Source of the DNA: Folioceros fuciformis
Taxonomy: Eukaryota; Anthocerotophyta; Anthocerotopsida; Anthocerotales
DNA length: 20,945 nucleotides
Direction of reading: 5' to 3'
NCBI GenBank assembly: GCA_049999805.1
Contig: JBNGIO010003304.1
Coordinates: 1-20,945, forward strand
Positions 16,338 to 20,945 of this stretch are shown piece after piece. Under the pieces are notes generated by a model. The model searched no databases, had not been told where the DNA came from, and saw only the letters and a program-made list of their open reading frames with translations. The translations under genes were made by a program, and so were the position numbers. How positions within the stretch are numbered: position 1 is the stretch's first letter; every line of letters starts with the position of its first letter.

Positions 16338-18779
16338 ATGGTCACAGTATGGCAACGGGACCCGTCGTGGACCACCCAACAAAATGCGCTCGGCGTTTGT
16401 ACTCGTATCCCACTAGAACCTCCCGCTCGCTTCTTCATCTTGGGGAGTCGACCTCCCTTGGCAAACAAAGCCTCCAAGTGCAGCAGTGTCGAGTGTTGGA
16501 ACCCAGAACTTTCTCTTCCGAGGAAATGTGTGGGTCGGGACGCCTTTCCAAGCAGGGATGGCTGTCGCCGGGAGCAGCAACAGGAGCAGGAGCAGGAGCA
16601 GGAGCAGTTGTGGCAACATCTTTTTCTGGAGCCTAGCATGTGGTGGGACAACAGACGAGTTAAGAGGAGCTCCTGTTCGCCGGACTTCCGACGTAAGAGG
16701 TCTGGCGAGGTATTGTGGTTGAACAACATGTTCAAGCCAGCTTGGGTGGACGAACGGCTCGTTTCCTTGGATATGCACGTGGGTGATCATGCTGCCTCGC
16801 CTTCAGCGTCCACCTCTTTGCATAAGCCTGAACCTGGAAAGCGTGCAAGGACGGGAGTGGGTGTGCTCACCGCTGGAACTGTCACCATGTTCTGCCAGCA
16901 GGGAAAGCTTTCTGAGGCCGTCGGATCCCTGGAATCACTGGCGGATACTGACTCTGCCATTTCTCAGTCCCTGCTGTACACTGTGCTCAAATTGTGCACA
17001 GCTAAGAAGGATATGGTCATGGGGCGTCGAGTTCATGTTCTCATTGCCAAACTTGGATACGATTCCAGCTCATTCTTGGGGAACCATATCGTGCGCATGT
17101 ATGCCAGTGGAGGTAGGCTGCAGGAGGCCATTCATGTGTTCAACAGGGTGGAGAAACCAGATGCCTTCATGTGGTCTTCCATAATCTCAGCACACTCAAA
17201 ACATGGGAAGCCTAAGGCAGCCATACGACTGTACCACGAGATGCGTTGGTCAGGAGTGCAGCCAGATGCCCACGTCTTTGTAGCTGCCCTTCAAGCTTGT
17301 GCATTTGCCGTTGACTTGGAATCTGGCAGAGCAGTGCACTCTGATGTGGTGCATAGTGGCATTGCTGCAAACTTGTTTGTAGGCAACTGCCTGGTGGACA
17401 TGTATGCAAAATGTGGCAACATGGAAGATGCACGCCAGGTTTTTGACAGCATGAACACGAAGGATGTGGTGACATGGAATGCCCTGATAGCTGGCTATGC
17501 CAAATGTGGTGACCTGAAAGATGCACGGCAGGTTTTTGACAGCATGAAGACAAAGAACGTGGTGACGTGGAACACCTTGATAGCTGGGTATGCGCAACAA
17601 GGCCTTGGCCAAGAGGCGCTTCTTCTGTATGGACGAATGGAGCAGGAGGGCCTCATTCTGCCTGACCATTTTACGTTTGGTTGCCTTCTGAACGCCTGTG
17701 CGAGCACTGGTGCTTTGCAGAAGGGCAGACAGCTGCACTCTCAGATTGTGGAAAGAGGGCTCTTGGAGGACGTAGTCGTGGGCACCTGCCTGGTGGACAT
17801 GTATGCAAAATGTGGTGAACTAGAAGATGCACGCCAGGTTTTCGATGGCATGAACACCAAGAATGTGGTGACATGGACCACCCTGATTGGTGGGTATGGT
17901 ACGTGTGATGAAGGTCGCAAGGCACTGGCTTGTTTCGAGGAGATGTTAGTTGCTGGCGTTCAGCCAGACGAGGCGACTTTTTGTCGCCTTTTAGTGGCTT
18001 GCAGTCATGAGGGACTGGTGGAGGAGGGGCGCAAGCACTTTCATTCCATGGCTGAAGAGCATGGCATCAAACCCACTGTCGAGCATTACACCTGCATGAT
18101 CGACCTTCTTGGGCGTGCTGGCCATTTAGATGAGGCAAATGCGATTCTGTCATCCTTTTTGGGCGATAGGGATGTTGTGGGCTTGACTTCCTTGTTGAGT
18201 GCGTGCAAAAGCCATGGCGATCTAGAGAGGGCGATTTGGTGTTTTGAGAACATTGTGAGGCTGGACCCGCAGAGGGCGCCCGCCTATGTGCTCATGGCCA
18301 GTGCCTATGCAGATGCAGGTAGATGGAGCGATGTAGACAGGATCGAAAGACAGAGAACGGAGGCAGGAGCGAACAAGAAAGCTGCAATGGCAACCATTGA
18401 GGTGAATAATAAGGTCCACAGTTTCCTGGTGGGAGAGAGGAGAGAGGATATTGCAATGAAGGTGAAGAGCACGAATGCACGTTTGAAGCAGGAAGGGGGC
18501 CATGTACCTCACACGAAGCTCGTGCTGAAGCCAGTGTGTGAGAAGGAAAAGGAAGATGCCCTTTGCGGGCATGCTGAGAAGCTAGCCCTAGCGTTTGGTC
18601 TGTTGAACACTCCGAGTGGGACACCTCTGGTGGTGACCAAGAATCTACGCATGTGCAGCGACTGCCACGGTTCCACGCAGATCATGTCAAGGCTGGAACA
18701 GAGACACATTGTTGTGAGGGATGGATTTAGGGTGCATCGATTCGCAGCTGGTTGTTGCAGTTGCAAAGGGCGACCGTGA
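16338..18779 (+). CDS. PPR gene 3: PDF motif, 13 PPR motifs, E1-E2, DYW:KP-type deaminase with altered KP motif
   Basis: The shortest paralogue, 813 codons from MVTVWQRDPSW at 16338, an ATG in a GCCATGG context; an ATG 15 codons upstream is in frame but not conserved. A glutamine/glutamate run (residues ~78-90) precedes the PDF motif (residues ~91-141: MWWDNRRVKRSS, PDFRRKRSGE, KPAWVDERL). About 13 PPR motifs follow, with one extra S-like motif (VVTWNALIAGYAKCG) after the second S, then E1 and E2. The signature upstream of the deaminase reads KAAMATIEV (KAAMA at 18378-18392), not KPAVA. HAEK, CSDCH and the VHRF histidine are kept, and the last zinc segment is CCSC rather than SCSC before the terminal GRP. 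It is probably an organellar RNA editing factor with a shorter RNA footprint. Whether the KP change alters editing direction or activity cannot be told from sequence. Confidence 0.93.
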   Translation: MVTVWQRDPSWTTQQNALGVCTRIPLEPPARFFILGSRPPLANKASKCSSVECWNPELSLPRKCVGRDAFPSRDGCRREQQQEQEQEQEQLWQHLFLEPSMWWDNRRVKRSSCSPDFRRKRSGEVLWLNNMFKPAWVDERLVSLDMHVGDHAASPSASTSLHKPEPGKRARTGVGVLTAGTVTMFCQQGKLSEAVGSLESLADTDSAISQSLLYTVLKLCTAKKDMVMGRRVHVLIAKLGYDSSSFLGNHIVRMYASGGRLQEAIHVFNRVEKPDAFMWSSIISAHSKHGKPKAAIRLYHEMRWSGVQPDAHVFVAALQACAFAVDLESGRAVHSDVVHSGIAANLFVGNCLVDMYAKCGNMEDARQVFDSMNTKDVVTWNALIAGYAKCGDLKDARQVFDSMKTKNVVTWNTLIAGYAQQGLGQEALLLYGRMEQEGLILPDHFTFGCLLNACASTGALQKGRQLHSQIVERGLLEDVVVGTCLVDMYAKCGELEDARQVFDGMNTKNVVTWTTLIGGYGTCDEGRKALACFEEMLVAGVQPDEATFCRLLVACSHEGLVEEGRKHFHSMAEEHGIKPTVEHYTCMIDLLGRAGHLDEANAILSSFLGDRDVVGLTSLLSACKSHGDLERAIWCFENIVRLDPQRAPAYVLMASAYADAGRWSDVDRIERQRTEAGANKKAAMATIEVNNKVHSFLVGERREDIAMKVKSTNARLKQEGGHVPHTKLVLKPVCEKEKEDALCGHAEKLALAFGLLNTPSGTPLVVTKNLRMCSDCHGSTQIMSRLEQRHIVVRDGFRVHRFAAGCCSCKGRP
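16569..16607 (+). repeat. GAGCAG microsatellite coding for a Gln/Glu run
   Basis: Repeated CAGGAG/GAGCAG hexamers in gene 3 code for alternating Q and E just before the PDF motif. The pseudogene has shorter versions (QLQEQE) before both of its PDF motifs; genes 1 and 2 do not show the long run, so its length varies between paralogues. Confidence 0.85.
16608..16760 (+). other. OSB-like PDF motif encoded in PPR gene 3
   Basis: The block LWQHLFLEPSMWWDNR..KRSS..PDFRRKRSGEVLWLN...KPAWVDERL keeps all landmark residues of the PDF pattern at the same distance from the PPR array as in genes 1 and 2. Confidence 0.7.
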
Positions 18780-19575
18780 CAAAAACGATGGAACCAGCCA
18801 GAGCTCATGCCTGTGCTGAGAGGTCCATCCACGCCAAACTGGTACATGCACATGGATGCCGGGTTGTGATTTACCTCGGACTACGGGTTTTTGGAATTGA
18901 AATGAAAGACTGTTTGTGGAGGGATGAAGTTCCATGCTGCTGTAGCTGTGGTACGGGATGAGTGTTTAACGAATGCTTGAACGGACGGTTGTGTTTTATG
19001 GTGGCGGGGAGGTGGTCTCTAAACATTTCGTGGATGTGGGTAGCTGCGCATCTTTGCTTGGCTCCCACACGAGTTACAAGAAATCTTGCAAATGGTATCC
19101 GATGGCCAATAAGGGTCGGCACGCGAGTCCGCTGGGCCCTCTGCATAAGTTTTGACACCAGGCGCTATTCGTCACTACAAAGTAATTGAACGCACGAAAC
19201 CCGACGCGCCAGGTCGTCATGGTCATGTCTTTGTTTGCATCATGCTAAGTGCAAAGTCACCGTAGTGTCCGTGATCTGAGCTCTAATAACAGAGTACCTG
19301 GCCGTAATGCATGCCGTTCCGGATCATTGTAATCTCACTGCAGCGTAACCGTAACTGTTTGTATTCCAGATGTATACAGCACAAATACCTTGCATGAGTT
19401 ACTCGACAAACGGCCTTATACCTCACAACGCGTATCAAGTTTACATTGCGTGGTTGCTTATGTTTTGAGAGGACAGCATAGCAGTGCGCACTGAAAGCAG
19501 GCTTCGTAGTTCACGCTCCATAGTGGACGATTGAGGATTGATCTCTCCAAGCGGTGATTGTTTGGTTGGAAGAAG
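18780..19575. other. 3' flank of PPR gene 3
   Basis: No coding region is supported. The first few hundred bases are probably gene 3 3' UTR. No strong AATAAA polyadenylation signal was spotted. Confidence 0.5.
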
Positions 19576-20079
19576 ATGAACCTGTGCAACTCGATTATGT
19601 GCTGCTGCGCATTGTTATTGGCGATTATGATGCAGGCTCACATGTGTATCGAGGTGCTGCTTACTTGTTTCACAACGATCTCCCCAAATGGTTGGTGCAA
19701 AAGGTGTAAGGAAGTTGTAAGTGGCAAGCTGCATTATCATTTACGACTGCTACTTGCTTATTCAAGTTCCAAGACATGGGCAACTGCTTTCGCAGCCGGA
19801 AGGGATTTTACGAGGTTGACTCGAGAGGAGTTCCGTATGAAAGAATTGAGAGGAGAAGCCTCAACTTTGCTTAGAAGGTTGCAAGGAAGGCATTTATTTT
19901 GCCTCTTCTCCATTAAGAGAGCCATTGCTCACCACCCTGCAAGCGTTATTATTTTACAAGGTGATGCAGTGTATGTGCAGGACTTGTTTCCAACCATTTC
20001 AGATCTAAACAGCACACTAGCTAGACCACACCTAGGAAAACCATGTTGTGCTAACAAACCTAAGAACACCAAGCATTGA
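19576..20079 (+). CDS. Doubtful 167-codon open frame, no recognisable family
   Basis: The frame starts at ATG 19576 and ends at TGA 20077-20079. The predicted product begins MNLCNSIMCCCALLLAIMMQ, a hydrophobic, cysteine-rich stretch that could act as a signal peptide or membrane anchor. A basic middle part (LTREEFRMKELRGEASTLLR) and a Pro/Lys-rich tail follow. I recognise no domain. It lies in AT-rich subtelomeric sequence and may be a chance frame. Confidence 0.15.
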   Translation: MNLCNSIMCCCALLLAIMMQAHMCIEVLLTCFTTISPNGWCKRCKEVVSGKLHYHLRLLLAYSSSKTWATAFAAGRDFTRLTREEFRMKELRGEASTLLRRLQGRHLFCLFSIKRAIAHHPASVIILQGDAVYVQDLFPTISDLNSTLARPHLGKPCCANKPKNTKH

Positions 20080-20331
20080 AGGTCTGTCCTTAGGTGTCTT
20101 GGACACGACCATACCCACATCTTCTCATGCAAACATGAATATACAACTAGCAAACAAGCATTTGTCATTGTCTACTACTCTTGTCATTTGCTCGTGCTTA
20201 TCCATAGTAGTGATAATGTCCCTCCCAACTACCACCCTTGCCACTATTTCTCTCATACTTTGCCTTGCATGCATTGCACTGTGTTAGCTTTTGTAAGACT
20301 TCCCCACATTTTGTATTTGAAAAACGAAAGA
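20080..20331. other. Subtelomeric stretch without recognised gene
   Basis: AT-rich, T/C-biased sequence between the doubtful frame and the 125-bp duplication. Nothing recognisable. Confidence 0.4.
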
Positions 20332-20581
20332 TGTGGCTTAAAGTGCAAGTGTCTTTTGTCCATACATGTAATCTCAAAAATGGGATATGCACATACAATC
20401 ATGATTCAACTAAGCAATGATGAAAACTATCTAGTTCGATAAACTAATACCAAATCTATGGCTTAAAGTAGAAGCATCTTTTTGTCCATCCATGTAATCA
20501 CAAAATGGTATATGTACACAAATTCATGATTCCAGCAAGAAATAATGAAAACTACTTACTACAATATACCAATGCCAAATC
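20332..20581. repeat. 125-bp tandem duplication (subtelomeric)
   Basis: Copy 1 (20332-20456) and copy 2 (20457-20581) lie head to tail. Shared landmarks are TGGCTTAAAGT, TGTCCAT.CATGTAATC, TCATGATTC, AATGATGAAAACTA / AATAATGAAAACTA and CCAAATC. Small substitutions and one-base indels show it is not recent. Confidence 0.85.
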
Positions 20582-20738
20582 TAACAGAAACTATGCTTCA
20601 AGTCTTAGGGTTCCAATAGCTACAGCTACAGCTACGCCCTTCCTGCTTCAGGTGTGTCTATTCGAACAACTACACCATGGAGTTCACATGGTAAAGGGAT
20701 TCCCTAGAAAAAAAAGTCTTCTTTGTTTGTTTGTTTTT

Positions 20739-20945
20739 TTTAGGGTTTAGGGTTTAGGGTGGGAGGGCTTAGAGTTTGGGTTAAAGGGTTTCGGGTTTTA
20801 GGGTTAACGCTTAAGGGTTACGGGTTACGGGTTTAGGGTTTAGGGTTAAGGGTTAAGGGTTTAGGGCTAAGGGTTCAGGGTTTAGGGTTAAGGGTTAAGG
20901 GTTAAGGGTTAAGGGTTAAGGGTTAAGGGTTAAGGGTTAAGGGTT
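20739..20945 (+). repeat. Telomeric-type repeat array (TTTAGGG with TTAAGGG variants)
   Basis: The array opens with three TTTAGGG-type units, runs through variants (TTACGGG, TTCAGGG, TTTCGGG and others) and ends with eight perfect TTAAGGG units (20888-20943), cut by the window edge. The G-rich strand points rightwards, as expected for a right chromosome end. TTTAGGG is the usual land-plant telomere repeat. The degenerate nature suggests the inner edge of a telomere or an interstitial telomeric tract. Confidence 0.9.

Noticed and set aside
15928-16416. 162-codon plus-strand frame upstream of PPR gene 3
   Set aside because: It overlaps the conserved start of gene 3 in another frame and matches nothing recognisable.
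20617-20634. Short AGCTAC/GCTACA repeat near the telomere
   Set aside because: Three hexamer units are too few to treat as a meaningful repeat.
1-20945. tRNA, rRNA or CRISPR-like features
   Set aside because: No tRNA-like A/B boxes with cloverleaf, rRNA segments or regularly spaced repeats with unique spacers were seen; the 34-bp repeats have no spacers.

Overview
The window is plant nuclear DNA, most likely from a fern, with a hornwort or Isoetes-like lycophyte as the alternative. Three things point there: PLS-type pentatricopeptide (PPR) genes without introns whose deaminase domain is the KP variant (KPAxA-like motif upstream and a terminal GRP instead of DYW), a Ty1/copia remnant, and a TTTAGGG-type telomeric array at the right edge. 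The KP variant is known from hornworts, lycophytes and ferns and is linked to organellar U-to-C RNA editing. The species itself is inferred, not proven.

Layout. 1-~3000 is a graveyard of transposable elements: a copia RNase H end with a putative LTR, a frame-broken LINE-type reverse transcriptase, an inverted piece of the C-terminal end of the same LINE family, and a MULE-like transposase relic with a local inverted duplication. 3194-3436 is an old PPR relic, followed by AT-rich DNA with short tandem repeats. From 4958 to 18779 lies a cluster of closely related PPR-DYW:KP paralogues: gene 1 (minus, 4958-7894), a short PPR relic (plus, 8299-8590), gene 2 (minus, 8893-12612), a pseudogene (plus, about 12908-15570) and gene 3 (plus, 16338-18779). 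After a region without convincing genes and a 125-bp tandem duplication, the window ends in a degenerate telomeric array that becomes eight perfect TTAAGGG units.

The three intact paralogues share one architecture: a conserved MxTxWQ start, an N-terminal block that I read as an OSB-like PDF motif (WWDNR...PDFRRK...GEVLWLN...PAWVDE), a P-L-S repeat array, E1/E2 motifs and a KP-type deaminase with all zinc ligands. They differ mainly in the number of PPR motifs (18, 26 and 13 by my count), so they probably read different organellar RNA sites with the same catalytic end. Together with one full-length pseudogene and two older relics, this looks like a birth-and-death array of specificity factors close to a chromosome end. 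The PDF-PPR-DYW:KP combination and the paralogue-specific changes in the KP motif are the most interesting points.
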